Source: Gloeothece verrucosa PCC 7822 (GTDB lineage Bacteria > Cyanobacteriota > Cyanobacteriia > Cyanobacteriales > Microcystaceae). From it: a stretch of DNA of 64,000 bases. Of the stretch, positions 25,330 to 34,911 are shown in pieces (the first letter of the stretch is position 1; every line of letters begins with the position of its first letter). The position numbers were made by a program, and so were the translations under genes. The stretch is taken from the NCBI RefSeq assembly GCF_000147335.1, contig NC_014501.1, forward strand, positions 2,974,300 to 3,038,299, given 5' to 3'. The notes below the pieces were generated by a model. That model saw only the letters and a list, made by a program, of their open reading frames with translations, made no database searches and was not told where the DNA came from.

Positions 25330-27858
25330 TTATTTCTCAACAATTAGAGAAGTCGTTAAAGGATCGGCACTAGGGACTAATTTGCCCTCACCTCCTAATA
25401 AAAATAACCAAGTTATAACCACAATCCAGTGAATAATAACGATAATCCACAAAGAACCTGTCAACCCGTAAGCTATAGTACAGAACAGTCCTAGAATACC
25501 CGTTAAAATTAAAAAAGTCGGCTCAAAAAAAGTTGGATAGCCCTGTTTATAAAAAGTTTTAGCATTTAAAGGATGATAAATCACAAACAAAAATAAGCTA
25601 ATCAAACCCCAAGCTAACCATTGCCAAATAGAAAAATTTTCGACAAAATGAGGCAAGAAAACCACTCTAAATAATATTTCTTCAATGACAGCCGGAGAAA
25701 CAAAAGTAATCGCTATTTTTAATAAAAGTGAACTCTTCGATCCCTGAAAAGGACTCCACTGTAAAAACCCTTTTGAGAACCCTAAAGGAAGAGCAATAGC
25801 GGCATAAAGTAACAAAATGCCTAACCCAATTAACCAATCTTGAGGACGAGGAATAGTCACAGCCGCCACCAGAATACGACGTAGAACAGTAGAAATAATC
25901 GGAATATTGCCAAATAAGAGAGTCGGTGCTACCGGAAAAATATCAGGATTCCAACCGCCATTTTGATTCGTGCGAATCACCCAAAGTTGTGCATTTTGCT
26001 CAAGGAAAATCCGCGAAATTTCCTCGTGGGAGCGTTTCGGTAACATGGAGCGCCAACTTAATAAAATACTCAATAAAGATTGATCGCTAACAAAGTATTG
26101 ATTTTTTTGAATTCCCGATAAAAACTGAGCATTATCTTTCCAGTCAGTCCGCACCACCCCTTGAGGAGTAAGGACAACTTCTAACGCTTTTCCTAACCCT
26201 GTTAGCTGCTTAAATTTTTGGCTGGTTTCAGAATCAGGATTTTTTGGGAGCCAATCTTTAATTTGAGTAGAACTAACCGTTTTTTTGATCTTTTCAATAG
26301 CAATATAAAGCGCTTGATTAGAATCTTGAACACAAGAAGTAGCCGGCGTAACTGCCGCGTATCCTGTCCCGTCTCCTGTACGATAACGAGCCGCCATAAT
26401 TTGTAATTGTCGCACCAGTTCTTGAAGCGGCAATAAACGAATACCATCAAAATTATATTCAGTGGTAATGGCCTCTAACTTGAGGATAATATCGGAAACT
26501 GGGCGAGTATTTAACCAACCCCGCTCTAAGTTCCCCATAAAAGTCGTCCAAGTTTGCTCTCCTGCGATAATGCCCTCAGTATTATGGGCATAAACTTGTT
26601 CATAGGTAATATCAAACTGTAACTCGTTCGTAAAAGGATCACGAATAACCCGGGCAATGCCATAGGCAAAATGACCGGTTACTGTATCCATAACAAAAGA
26701 TTCTCCTTTTTTGCCGCCAATACCCCCAAATAGATGAATTACTAAACCATAATCACCCTCTTTCCATTGTTGCAAAGCTTCTTGGCTATTAGTCGCATTT
26801 GGAGAAATCAGGATACTTTGGCCCGTCCCTTTTAATTGGGGTGTATCTTTCCATTGAGAGTTAGATAGATAACTTAAGCCATTTTGTCGGCCTAAAATAA
26901 TTTGTTCAGGTTTCAATTGAAAAAGAGCGCGAGGTTTGAGCGCTTGTACTGTAAAAATTCCTTTTTGATCTTTTGCGCCATAAATATACCAACCGGCTTG
27001 ACCAACTGGTGATTTTTCTAGTTCTCGAGGAGTAGAAGCAAAACGGCCCTCTTTTAAGACCGGTTGTTGAGGAATGCGAATCGTTTCAGCCGCTCCATCA
27101 AATTGTCCCGAATTGGGATTATAATGACGAACGCGGAAAAATTCGTTAGGACAAAGAGAATTTCCCGGACAGGAGGAAGGAATATTTTTCAGTTGAGCAT
27201 CAGTTCCTTCAATTTTAACTAAGCCATAATATTGACCAGTAACTTCTATAGGGACTTGTTCCAGGAGAAGCACCGCAGAAGCTTGCGGCTTTTGAGTCAC
27301 CTGAACCCCATCAAAACCCACAATAACATCATCATTAGGTCTAGCACCCGCTAAAGATTGAAGAGGGCCCACAAGAGAACGACCATTGAGACGAGAAGGA
27401 AGCACTAAACCCTCTTGTTGTGACTTAATCGCCTGCTGGCTAAACTGAACATTAGTAGTGACTAATTGCCGATAAAATTCTAATTGCGGGTTTTGCTCCC
27501 AACTTAATCGCACGATCGAGCCAACTAAATTTTCAGAAGAAGGAGGAGCATGATACACTTCTAGCCACACCCAATCTGAACCAATAGATTGAGCATCGGG
27601 CGCTTGAAGCTGTTCGACGCTAGGTAAAATCAAACGTCCTACCCAAGGCGCAATGGGTTTGTAGATTGTTGGGTTAAGGGTTTGTGGGACCGGATAGTAA
27701 CTCGGCTGATTAAAAGACGCTCTCGTACTAATAGCATAGTTAGAAACAGATAGGCTGTGAGATTGGGGTCTAGGAAATAAGAAAAAAATCAGACCGAACG
27801 TAAGTAAAAAAAGAGCCACCCACTTTTGAAAACGAATTTTATTGATTTTTATCCCCAT
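25330..27858 (-). CDS. Large CPBP-family intramembrane protease with about 600-aa N-terminal extension
   Basis: With the ATG at 27858 (leader AGGTGAG five bases upstream) the protein has 842 residues. One membrane segment near residues 10-28 is followed by a long, presumably periplasmic region of about 600 residues with no recognised domain. The C-terminal 200 residues carry several membrane helices and the CPBP (CAAX protease/bacteriocin-processing) motifs: VIEEILFRVVFLPHF and LFVIYHPLNA. Most CPBP proteins have 200-350 residues, so this architecture is unusual. Role unknown; it may process membrane or envelope proteins. It is divergent from the urease cluster. Confidence 0.85.
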   Translation of the reverse strand: MGIKINKIRFQKWVALFLLTFGLIFFLFPRPQSHSLSVSNYAISTRASFNQPSYYPVPQTLNPTIYKPIAPWVGRLILPSVEQLQAPDAQSIGSDWVWLEVYHAPPSSENLVGSIVRLSWEQNPQLEFYRQLVTTNVQFSQQAIKSQQEGLVLPSRLNGRSLVGPLQSLAGARPNDDVIVGFDGVQVTQKPQASAVLLLEQVPIEVTGQYYGLVKIEGTDAQLKNIPSSCPGNSLCPNEFFRVRHYNPNSGQFDGAAETIRIPQQPVLKEGRFASTPRELEKSPVGQAGWYIYGAKDQKGIFTVQALKPRALFQLKPEQIILGRQNGLSYLSNSQWKDTPQLKGTGQSILISPNATNSQEALQQWKEGDYGLVIHLFGGIGGKKGESFVMDTVTGHFAYGIARVIRDPFTNELQFDITYEQVYAHNTEGIIAGEQTWTTFMGNLERGWLNTRPVSDIILKLEAITTEYNFDGIRLLPLQELVRQLQIMAARYRTGDGTGYAAVTPATSCVQDSNQALYIAIEKIKKTVSSTQIKDWLPKNPDSETSQKFKQLTGLGKALEVVLTPQGVVRTDWKDNAQFLSGIQKNQYFVSDQSLLSILLSWRSMLPKRSHEEISRIFLEQNAQLWVIRTNQNGGWNPDIFPVAPTLLFGNIPIISTVLRRILVAAVTIPRPQDWLIGLGILLLYAAIALPLGFSKGFLQWSPFQGSKSSLLLKIAITFVSPAVIEEILFRVVFLPHFVENFSIWQWLAWGLISLFLFVIYHPLNAKTFYKQGYPTFFEPTFLILTGILGLFCTIAYGLTGSLWIIVIIHWIVVITWLFLLGGEGKLVPSADPLTTSLIVEK

Positions 27859-28243
27859 TTTTCTCACCTGCTCTGATTTTTGAGCGATTTAAGGCTATCA
27901 AGTCCTTAGACAAAAATAGACTCTTTTTTCCATATATCAGATATATTTGCCATTTTTTTGTTCCCTTCCCTCTCTTCCCGAATGAATAAAAAAACAGGGG
28001 AGCCGCATTTATTGACTGCCAAGCGGTCCCACCTGCCGATCCTTGAGAGGAGAACACTGTAAGGTTACTATAGCCTTATTAAGAATTTATGTCAATAATC
28101 TTGCAAAAAAATCTCAACAAGTCAGAAGCAATCCCACTTCATTGATTCAAGGACTGCCGGCGATCGCATAAAGATTTGTTTAAAGATCGCTCCCTTCACT
28201 CCCGACTCTGATAGGCTCAAAAACATCCAAAAGAAAAACATTT
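27859..28243. other. Divergent promoter region between CPBP gene and urease cluster
   Basis: These 385 bases should contain promoters for both directions. A HIP1 palindrome GCGATCGC is present near 28160. No perfect NtcA site (GTA-N8-TAC) was found upstream of ureA. A 72-codon leftward frame here has no family resemblance and is not called. Confidence 0.5.
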
Positions 28244-28582
28244 ATGCAACTATCACCACAAGAAAAGGATAAATTACTCATCTTTACGGCGGCATTAGTG
28301 GCAGAAAGACGCAGAGCAAGAGGATTAAAACTCAATTATCCTGAAGCAGTGGCCTATATTTCTGCGGCTATTTTAGAAGGAGCAAGAGAAGGTAGAACCG
28401 TAGAAGAATTAATGAGTTACGGGACAACTCTTCTAGGAAAAGATGATGTCATGGAAGGAATTCCAGAAATGATTCACGAGGTACAAATAGAAGCGACCTT
28501 TCCAGATGGAACAAAATTAGTCACCGTACACGAACCTATCCGTTTATCGGCAGTGCCTCTTGTCAGTTCAGTAGAAACTTAA
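28244..28582 (+). CDS. ureA: Urease gamma subunit
   Basis: A 112-residue Ure[41 protein letters not shown] and [20 protein letters not shown] are diagnostic. With UreB and UreC it forms the (ABC)3 nickel enzyme that hydrolyses urea to ammonia and carbamate in the cytosol. It is the first gene of the cluster and is followed by ureB after 4 bases. Confidence 0.98.
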   Translation: MQLSPQEKDKLLIFTAALVAERRRARGLKLNYPEAVAYISAAILEGAREGRTVEELMSYGTTLLGKDDVMEGIPEMIHEVQIEATFPDGTKLVTVHEPIRLSAVPLVSSVET

Positions 28583-28586
28583 AATT

Positions 28587-28946
28587 ATGATTCCAGGCGA
28601 AATTATTACCCAACCCGACGAAATCGAACTCAATGCAGGGCAAGAAACCCTAAAAATAATGGTATCCAATCGAGGAGATCGCCCGATCCAAGTGGGGTCA
28701 CATTACCACTTTTTCGAGGTTAATTTTGCCCTTGAATTCTACGAAATTGATCCCAATACAAAAAACCTCATTTACATTGACCGCTCGGACCTTCACAATA
28801 AAACTCGAGGAATGCGTTTAAATATCCCTGCTGGATGTGCCGTCAGATTTGAACCCGGGGATATCAAAGCAGTAGAATTAGTGCCTTTTGGGGGAGAGCG
28901 AAAAATTTATGGGTTTAAAGGACTCCTTAACGGGCCATTAGACTAA
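28587..28946 (+). CDS. ureB: Urease beta subunit
   Basis: A 119-residue Ure[59 protein letters not shown] and [11 protein letters not shown] match the family across its full length. It is a structural subunit of the urease trimer and carries no nickel ligands. It is followed by ureG after 10 bases. Confidence 0.98.
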   Translation: MIPGEIITQPDEIELNAGQETLKIMVSNRGDRPIQVGSHYHFFEVNFALEFYEIDPNTKNLIYIDRSDLHNKTRGMRLNIPAGCAVRFEPGDIKAVELVPFGGERKIYGFKGLLNGPLD

Positions 28947-28956
28947 AAAAATAGCC

Positions 28957-29589
28957 ATGTCAAAATCAGTAGCAAGACTAGGAGTAGGGGGACCCGTAGG
29001 AAGCGGCAAAACAGCACTTTTAGAGTGTATAATTCCCCGATTAATCAAAAGAGGAATTGAGATCGCAGTAGTTACCAATGACTTACTGACTACTGAAGAC
29101 GCAGATCGCCTGAAACGGAAAGGATTTTTAGCGGCTGAACGCATTATCGGCGTAGAAACGGGTAGCTGTCCCCATACGGCCATCAGGGAAGACCCGACCA
29201 TGAATTTATTAGCCGTTAAAGATTTAGAATTACGCTACCCAGAATTAGACCTAATCTTTATTGAAAGTGGGGGAGATAATTTAGCTTCTACCTTTAGCTA
29301 CGATTTGATAGATTCCTATATTTTTGTGCTTGATGTCGGCGCAGGCGATGATATTCCTCGCAAAAAAGGCCCCGGTTTTCTGCAAGCTGATCTTGTGGTC
29401 ATTAATAAAATAGATATCGCCCCTTATGTAGGAGCAGATTTAGATTTAATCCGTAAAGAAGCCCCCTTAAATCGTGGAGGAAAACCGATTGCTTATACTA
29501 ATTGCAAAACCGGAGAAGGATTAGAAAGTGTGCTGGATTTTATTCTTAAAACCGTTCTGTTTCGTAGCCCTTCAAGCTTGGAAAACTAA
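28957..29589 (+). CDS. ureG: Urease accessory GTPase UreG
   Basis: A 210-residue SIMIBI-class GTPase that drives nickel insertion into apo-urease with UreD, UreF and UreE. The P-loop GPVGSGKT is at residues 12-19. TGSCPHTAIREDPTMN contains the nickel-binding Cys-Pro-His motif, FIESGGDNLASTFS follows, and NKIDIAPYVGADL is the guanine-specificity region. Placing ureG between ureB and ureD is an uncommon order. Confidence 0.98.
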   Translation: MSKSVARLGVGGPVGSGKTALLECIIPRLIKRGIEIAVVTNDLLTTEDADRLKRKGFLAAERIIGVETGSCPHTAIREDPTMNLLAVKDLELRYPELDLIFIESGGDNLASTFSYDLIDSYIFVLDVGAGDDIPRKKGPGFLQADLVVINKIDIAPYVGADLDLIRKEAPLNRGGKPIAYTNCKTGEGLESVLDFILKTVLFRSPSSLEN

Positions 29590-29637
29590 CAAAAACTGTC
29601 ACTCTCAAGGGTGCGGCTACACTAAGGAGGATAATCT

Positions 29638-30456
29638 GTGCTAACCGGGAAAAACCTAGAAATCAAAACCCAATGTGATCGCAACGGTCAAACAATAGTT
29701 GCTCATCAGTACACCCGCTATCCCTTGGGCATTTCTAGAGCCTTTCGTTTGGATCGGACTAATCTTAACCGCGCTTATCTCTATATTACGAGTATCTCAC
29801 CGGGATTATTAGCCAATGATCAGTTAAATATATCCTTAGAACTGGGCGCTAATAGTGAACTGTATCTAACGGATCAATCTGCTACTAAAGTTCATCCGAT
29901 GCAGACTCTGGGATCAAAAGCCACTACTAATTATCAGGTGGAAATCTTAGAAGAAGCCGCTTTAGAATTTGTCCCTGAACCCATCATTTTGTTTAAAAAT
30001 GCCACCTTAGAACAAAAAATACGCATCAAATGTCATCCAACAGCCCAACTTTTTTGGAGTGAAATTATTCTCCCTGGAAGACTAGCACGAGAAGAATATT
30101 ATGAATTTAATTCTTATTTTAATCACCTAGAAGTTAGGTCCCTATCTGGAGAGCTATGGTTTACTGATGCCATGCGTTTAGAAGGAAAAAATAATCTTTT
30201 TAAAGATAATCATCTATTTTCCTCAGCCCCTATTTTAGGTAATATAATTATAATTATACCTCAAATAAACCTTGAATTAATCCTAAAAACCTTAGAAAAA
30301 ATCGAATCAGATCTAATGATTGGAACCTCAATTTTACCTCAACAAAAAGGCTTATTAATTAGAATTATAGCTCATAGCACACCCCAACTAAAAAGCTATC
30401 TGCAAGATGTTTTAAACTGCCTGCGACATTTAAGAGACTACTGTAGGGTGTGTTAG
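29638..30456 (+). CDS. ureD: Urease accessory protein UreD (UreH)
   Basis: A 272-residue scaffold protein of the UreDFG nickel-insertion complex. RAFRLDRTNLNRAYLYITSI, SPGLLANDQLNISLELGANS, YLTDQSATKVHPM and FWSEIILPGRLAREEYYEFN are typical. It starts with GTG, and the strong AAGGAGG seven bases upstream fixes this start. The last codons and the TAG stop lie inside a palindromic repeat (30446-30473), so the extreme C-terminus (YCRVC) is repeat-derived. Confidence 0.95.
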   Translation: MLTGKNLEIKTQCDRNGQTIVAHQYTRYPLGISRAFRLDRTNLNRAYLYITSISPGLLANDQLNISLELGANSELYLTDQSATKVHPMQTLGSKATTNYQVEILEEAALEFVPEPIILFKNATLEQKIRIKCHPTAQLFWSEIILPGRLAREEYYEFNSYFNHLEVRSLSGELWFTDAMRLEGKNNLFKDNHLFSSAPILGNIIIIIPQINLELILKTLEKIESDLMIGTSILPQQKGLLIRIIAHSTPQLKSYLQDVLNCLRHLRDYCRVC

Positions 30457-30473
30457 CGGAGCGTAACGCACCC
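30446..30473. repeat. Palindromic repeat overlapping the ureD stop codon
   Basis: GGGTGTGTTA (30446-30455) pairs with TAACGCACCC (30464-30473) over 10 bases with one G-T pair and an 8-base loop. The sequence GTGTTAGCGGAGCGTAACGCACCC is of the widespread GGTGCGTTAGCG...TAACGCACC short palindromic element type. It lies in the ureD-ureE gap and supplies the ureD stop. Confidence 0.85.
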
Positions 30474-30543
30474 GTTCCTGTTAATTATATTAAATTTAAA
30501 TGCGTCTTAGCTTAAAAACCCTTGATTATAATCCTACTACTTA

Positions 30544-31074
30544 ATGTTTTATTTACCGATGATTGAACTAGCAGAAACTTACCTCGGCAATATCACAGAG
30601 AATAGTAGCCTATCTCAACGGATAGAAAAAGCTCTGTCTGATGAAAATTGTTTAAAAGTTTATCTCAATCACACTGATAGCGGCAAAGGTCGTATACATA
30701 CTCATACTACCTGTGGCAAGGAAATTGGCATTGTTAAAAGTCGAGATTGGAGTTTACAGGAAGGGGATGTTTTTGAAACTCAACAGGGTAAATTATTGTT
30801 GGTTCATCTAGAACAGCAAAAGTTAATGGTAATTCGTTTTAATTTACCAGTAAATCATCCGATTAATTTAGTTCATTTGGGCCATGTTTTGGGAAATCAT
30901 CATTGGCCAATTATCGTACAGAATGATAAGCTCTATGTTCATTTAGCGGCTGATGAGGAGGTGATAGAGAAAACTATCCGTAATTTTTCCATTCCGGGTT
31001 TAGAGATTAGTTATGAATGGCGAAGAAGTGGTGATAAATTAGTTTTTTGTGAAAATAAAGATCATCATCATTAA
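30544..31074 (+). CDS. ureE: Urease accessory nickel chaperone UreE
   Basis: A 176-residue metallochaperone that passes nickel to UreG. The N-terminal peptide-binding domain includes LSQRIEKAL, and RIHTHTTCGKEIGIVKSRDW and LHLGHVLGNHHWPI-like segments (LVHLGHVLGNHHWPI) include the conserved metal-binding His. The C-terminus ends in a short DHHH tail. ATGs at 30544 and 30559 are both possible; the second (MIELAETYLG) fits the family better. The 87-base gap to ureD contains the palindromic repeat. Confidence 0.95.
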   Translation: MFYLPMIELAETYLGNITENSSLSQRIEKALSDENCLKVYLNHTDSGKGRIHTHTTCGKEIGIVKSRDWSLQEGDVFETQQGKLLLVHLEQQKLMVIRFNLPVNHPINLVHLGHVLGNHHWPIIVQNDKLYVHLAADEEVIEKTIRNFSIPGLEISYEWRRSGDKLVFCENKDHHH

Positions 31075-31090
31075 TAACAGATGAATACAG

Positions 31091-31789
31091 ATGAATAATT
31101 TTTCTTTGTCTCAATTATTTGTTTTGATGCAGTTGTCGGATTCTTTTTTTCCTTCTGGTTCTTTTACGCTTTCTCATGGATTAGAAGCTTTGGTGCAAGA
31201 AGGCCAATTGCATTCATGGGAAGATGTACTGGTTTTTTTGCGGCTGTTGTTGCTCAATAAGATAGCTACGGCGGATGTTGTGGCTTTAATTCATGCTTAT
31301 CGAGGCAGTGCGAAGGATGATTTAGATGCGGTACGAGCGGCAGATGCTCAACTTTTTGCTCAAACTTTAATTGAAAAAACTCGAGAAATGGGACGCAAAA
31401 GTGGACGCGCTTTGCTGATGGTAGCCTGCCAAACTTGGCCAGATTCTCAACTAGAAACCCTAGAAATTGAGGCGACAAATGGTAAAATTTACGCTTTACA
31501 TCCCGTGATTTTTGCTGTGGTTGGTAGAGTAGCCGGATTAAGTGAAGAAAATACTGTATTGGCATTTTCACATAGTTTTGTAACGGGTTTGTTAGGAGCG
31601 GCTATTCGCTTAAATGTAGTGGGACATCTACAAGCACAAAAAATTTTACGGCAATTAGCCCCCGATCTAGCAGCAATATACCCAATAGCGGCTCAATTAA
31701 ATCTCGATCAAATGTGGTCTTGTACTCCAGCGATCGATCTTGCCCAAATGCGACATAAAAAACTCGCTTACCGTTCATTTGCTAGTTAG
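31091..31789 (+). CDS. ureF: Urease accessory protein UreF
   Basis: A 232-residue all-helical protein that gates GTPase activity and nickel delivery in the UreDFG complex. [33 protein letters not shown] and [19 protein letters not shown] are the family signatures. It follows ureE after 16 bases and precedes ureC by 82 bases. Confidence 0.97.
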   Translation: MNNFSLSQLFVLMQLSDSFFPSGSFTLSHGLEALVQEGQLHSWEDVLVFLRLLLLNKIATADVVALIHAYRGSAKDDLDAVRAADAQLFAQTLIEKTREMGRKSGRALLMVACQTWPDSQLETLEIEATNGKIYALHPVIFAVVGRVAGLSEENTVLAFSHSFVTGLLGAAIRLNVVGHLQAQKILRQLAPDLAAIYPIAAQLNLDQMWSCTPAIDLAQMRHKKLAYRSFAS

Positions 31790-31871
31790 ATTAAATGATT
31801 AAGATTAATTGTCGTTAGTTGATTAGTTTAATTGTATTCTAATTATTTAGTTTAATGTTTTAATCATAGTC

Positions 31872-33596
31872 ATGAGTTACTATATAGATCGACAAAAATA
31901 CGCGGCTATGTTTGGCCCAACTGTAGGGGATAAAGTCCGTCTTGCAGATACCGAATTAGTGATCGAAGTAGAACAAGATTACACCACCTACGGCGAAGAG
32001 GTTAAATTTGGCGGCGGCAAAGTTATCCGTGATGGGATGGGACAATCTCCTATCGTTAATGGTGACGGTCCAGATACCGCCGTCGATACAGTGATTACAA
32101 ATGCCTTAATTCTCGACTGGTGGGGTATTGTTAAAGCTGATATCGGTATTAAAGGCGGCAAAATTTTCAAAATTGGTAAAGCGGGTAATCCCTATACACA
32201 AAGTAACGTCAATATTATTATTGGTCCAGGCACAGAAATCATTGCCGGAGAGGGGCGCATTGTCACCGCCGGAGCCATTGACACTCATATTCATTTTATC
32301 TGTCCTCAACAGATCGAAACCGCCCTTGCTTCTGGAATTACTACCATGATAGGGGGGGGTACAGGTCCGGCTGCGGGAACGAATGCCACCACTTGCACCC
32401 CTGGACCTTGGCACATTCATCGTATGTTACAAGCGGCAGATGCTTTTCCCATTAATTTAGGTTTTTTGGGGAAAGGAAATACCAGTAAACCCGAAGCGCT
32501 AAGACAACAAATTGCTGCCGGGGCACTCGGTTTAAAGCTTCATGAAGACTGGGGATCAACGCCGGCTGCTATTGATACCTGTTTGAGTGTGGCAGAAGAA
32601 TATGATGTACAGGTTGCCATTCACACCGATACCCTCAATGAGGGGGGTTTTGTGGAGGATACCATTGCGGCTTTTAAAGAAAGAGTAATTCATACGTTCC
32701 ACACTGAGGGAGCAGGGGGAGGTCATGCGCCGGATATTCTTAAAGTGTGCGAATATCCCTATGTGTTACCGGCTTCTACTAACCCGACTCGTCCTTTTAC
32801 CATTAATACTTTAGCCGAACATAAGGATATGTTGATGGTGTGTCATCACCTCGATCCTAAGATTCCTGAAGATGTTCAATTTGCTGATTCGAGAATTCGT
32901 CCCCAAACCATAGCGGCTGAAGATATTTTGCATGATTTGGGTGTGATTAGTATTATGTCTTCTGATTCTCAGGCGATGGGAAGAATTGGAGAAGTGATTA
33001 TTCGTACTTGGCAAACTGCCCATAAAATGAAAGTCCAAAAAGGAACGCTTAATAATCCTTCTAATCCCCAACATAGTGATAATTTCAGAGCCAAGCGCTA
33101 CATTGCTAAATATACTATTAATCCTGCATTAGCTCATGGAATTTCGACTTATGTCGGTTCTATTGAAGAGGGAAAATTAGCAGATTTATGTCTCTGGAAA
33201 CCGGCTTTTTTTGGGGTAAAACCGGAAATGGTAATTAAAGGAGGGGCAATTGTTTGGGCCCAAATGGGTGATCCGAATGCCAGTATTCCGAGTCCGGGTC
33301 CGGTTTATATGCGTCCCATGTTTGGCAGTTTTGGCGGCGTTATTGGGGAGACTTCGATAACTTTTGTCTCTAAAAAAGCGTTAGAGGAAGGTGTCCCAGA
33401 AAAGCTAGGTTTAACCTCTCGGGTAGCGGCGGTTTTTGATACTCGTACCGTGAGAAAAACCGATTTAAAACTTAATAATGCTACCCCAAAAATGGAAGTT
33501 GATCCCGAGACTTATGAAGTAAGGGCCGATGGTGAATTGTTAACTTGTGAGCCTCTGGCTCATTTACCCATGACTCAGCGTTATTTCTTATTTTAA
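31872..33596 (+). CDS. ureC: Urease alpha (catalytic) subunit
   Basis: A 574-residue UreC with a complete active site. Nickel ligands are His139 and His141 (DTHIHF), carbamylated Lys222 ([10 protein letters not shown]), His251 (HTDTLNE), His277 ([13 protein letters not shown]) and Asp365 (SSDSQAMG). The catalytic histidine is His325 in VCHHLDPK. All are offset by five from the Klebsiella numbering. It is the last gene of the cluster, whereas in most bacteria it directly follows ureB. A C-run/G-run hairpin follows the stop. Confidence 0.99.
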   Translation: MSYYIDRQKYAAMFGPTVGDKVRLADTELVIEVEQDYTTYGEEVKFGGGKVIRDGMGQSPIVNGDGPDTAVDTVITNALILDWWGIVKADIGIKGGKIFKIGKAGNPYTQSNVNIIIGPGTEIIAGEGRIVTAGAIDTHIHFICPQQIETALASGITTMIGGGTGPAAGTNATTCTPGPWHIHRMLQAADAFPINLGFLGKGNTSKPEALRQQIAAGALGLKLHEDWGSTPAAIDTCLSVAEEYDVQVAIHTDTLNEGGFVEDTIAAFKERVIHTFHTEGAGGGHAPDILKVCEYPYVLPASTNPTRPFTINTLAEHKDMLMVCHHLDPKIPEDVQFADSRIRPQTIAAEDILHDLGVISIMSSDSQAMGRIGEVIIRTWQTAHKMKVQKGTLNNPSNPQHSDNFRAKRYIAKYTINPALAHGISTYVGSIEEGKLADLCLWKPAFFGVKPEMVIKGGAIVWAQMGDPNASIPSPGPVYMRPMFGSFGGVIGETSITFVSKKALEEGVPEKLGLTSRVAAVFDTRTVRKTDLKLNNATPKMEVDPETYEVRADGELLTCEPLAHLPMTQRYFLF

Positions 33597-33621
33597 CAGT
33601 ATTTCATGCCTTTCCCTCTTA

Positions 33622-33640
33622 CCCCCCGCGAGTTGGGGGG
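33622..33640 (+). terminator. Hairpin downstream of ureC
   Basis: CCCCCC (33622-33627) and GGGGGG (33635-33640) pair across a 7-base loop, 25 bases past the ureC stop. No U-run follows directly, so it is more likely a 3'-end stabiliser or a repeat remnant than a strong terminator. Confidence 0.45.
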
Positions 33641-33791
33641 AGTTGGATATAGGGAATGATTAACTTATAGGATTGAGTCTTTTTACACCGAACATATAAG
33701 GTCTCTACACTTTTGAGGAATCACTTACCTTTTCCTTTCACAAACAGATAAACTAATAACTGGTAACTGCTTTCTAATTTTTAACTCAAAC

Positions 33792-34313
33792 GTGGATACA
33801 TCAACCCTTTCTTCAACCTTCGTCTTAACCCTATTGATGATGATAGGTTTATTCTTCTTCATTCGAGCATCCGTTAAGGACCGTACCGAACAAGTGACAT
33901 TAAATTTTCAGATGCCTGAAGATGACCTTCTCACTCGCTTACAAACTTATTTTGAAAAACGAGCTTATCAAGTCGCCGCTAGTGAACCTCAAAATAAACA
34001 AGTTACTTTAGAAGGTTTTGTCCGTCCTAGCCGCTTTTTAGCCATTTTTCTTTCCTTTCTAGCCGCTCTCGGGTTACTGAGTTTATCCCTCGTCTTGTCT
34101 TTACTCTATCCTCCCTTAACAGGCTTATTTCTTTGTTTAACCTTCTTAGCCCCTCTAGCAGGGATTTTTTATTGGAAGCGAGCCGCACGAGTTGAGAAAA
34201 TCTCTTTAAAATTAGAACCTACCCCAGGGCCCGGACAAAGCCGTATTACCATTACTGCTCATCGAGACGAACTGATTCAACTACAACAAACTGCCGTCAC
34301 CTTGCTAAAATGA
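33792..34313 (+). CDS. Cofactor assembly of complex C (cytochrome b6f) protein, CCB1-like (DUF3529)
   Basis: A 173-residue membrane protein starting with GTG. One helix lies at about residues 8-24 (FVLTLLMMIGLFFFI, then RASVKDRTEQV), a short soluble region follows, and then a hydrophobic hairpin at about 80-125 (FLAIFLSFLAALGLLSLSLV onward). The RASVKDRTE segment after the first helix is the family feature. CCB proteins attach haem ci to cytochrome b6 of the b6f complex in plastids. The cyanobacterial homologue is assumed to act alike. The family call is from memory of the pattern and is moderately sure. Confidence 0.7.
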   Translation: MDTSTLSSTFVLTLLMMIGLFFFIRASVKDRTEQVTLNFQMPEDDLLTRLQTYFEKRAYQVAASEPQNKQVTLEGFVRPSRFLAIFLSFLAALGLLSLSLVLSLLYPPLTGLFLCLTFLAPLAGIFYWKRAARVEKISLKLEPTPGPGQSRITITAHRDELIQLQQTAVTLLK

Positions 34314-34384
34314 TGCGCTACGAGGGTAAGACAACTGTTTAATTTACAACCCAGATACCACCCTAAATCCTTATATAACAGTTT

Positions 34385-34404
34385 GCCCGCCTACGGAGGC
34401 GGGC
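34385..34404. repeat. Perfect GC-rich hairpin after CCB1-like gene
   Basis: GCCCGCCT and AGGCGGGC form an 8-base stem with an ACGG loop, 72 bases past the CCB1-like stop. No U-tract follows on either strand. Confidence 0.6.
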
Positions 34405-34476
34405 CTAAAATGGTGTACTAACGATATGGACTCCTAAAAATAGTAATTTAGTTAGATAACAACTAAGGTGGACAAC

Positions 34477-34644
34477 ATCTATCCAACATCTTTAGAGATT
34501 CTTAGCTTTAACTTACCTCCTTGCCGACTCAGGTGTTGATTGCGGCTCATTCCACTACATTCATATAGAAGACATTCCTTACATTGTGTGGTTGATACCA
34601 CCATATTGCGATTCGAGGTTGTTATTTAAAGATGTTGGTTGGAT
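34477..34644. ncRNA. Candidate structured RNA or palindromic element with 20-base arms
   Basis: ATCTATCCAACATCTTTAGA (34477-34496) can pair with TTTAAAGATGTTGGTTGGAT (34625-34644) over 20 positions with one mismatch and two G-T pairs. It contains an 11-base perfect core (CCAACATCTTT/AAAGATGTTGG). Between the arms, smaller hairpins are possible, such as GTGG-TTGATA-CCAC. Neither strand carries an ORF. The size (168 nt) suits either a long-stemmed regulatory RNA or a non-autonomous element. No known RNA family was recognised. Confidence 0.35.
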
Positions 34645-34855
34645 TAGAGCCGGAGACACAAACTCCAATCTCATCGCCTTTTAGAAGCTTGGTGAACTTC
34701 CTTGTGCCTACTTTTAATATATCATTGATAACTTAAGATCATCCATAACTTTACTAATCTTTACATTTAAGGAGTCATTGGTCATTGGTCACCGTTCCCC
34801 TTTCCTCTTCTTCTGTTCGGGTTTCCTACTCCCTGTTGCCTAAAAAAATGAAAAC

Positions 34856-34886
34856 CTGTAGGATAGGCTAATCAAAAATCCTACAG
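34856..34886 (-). terminator. Rho-independent terminator of the type I secretion operon
   Basis: CTGTAGGAT and ATCCTACAG form a perfect 9-base stem 25 bases past the HlyD stop. On the minus strand the stem is followed by GTTTTCATTTTTTT. Confidence 0.8.
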
Positions 34887-34911
34887 ATTGAATTTAAGGT
34901 TACTACAAAGT

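Larger units (their letters stand above)
34314..34911. other. Long intergenic region with hairpins and a large inverted repeat
   Basis: These 598 bases lie between two convergent genes and have no ORF worth calling. They hold a perfect GC-rich hairpin (34385-34404), a 168-base element with 20-base imperfect arms (34477-34644), a short GTCATTG repeat (about 34775-34790) and the terminator of the type I secretion operon (34856-34886). Confidence 0.6.

Noticed and set aside
27839..28057. 72-codon frame upstream of the CPBP gene
   Set aside because: It overlaps the CPBP start and occupies the divergent promoter region; its composition is not protein-like and no family is seen.
27859..28243. NtcA site controlling urease
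   Set aside because: No GTA-N8-TAC sequence was found in the region; nitrogen control cannot be claimed from the sequence.
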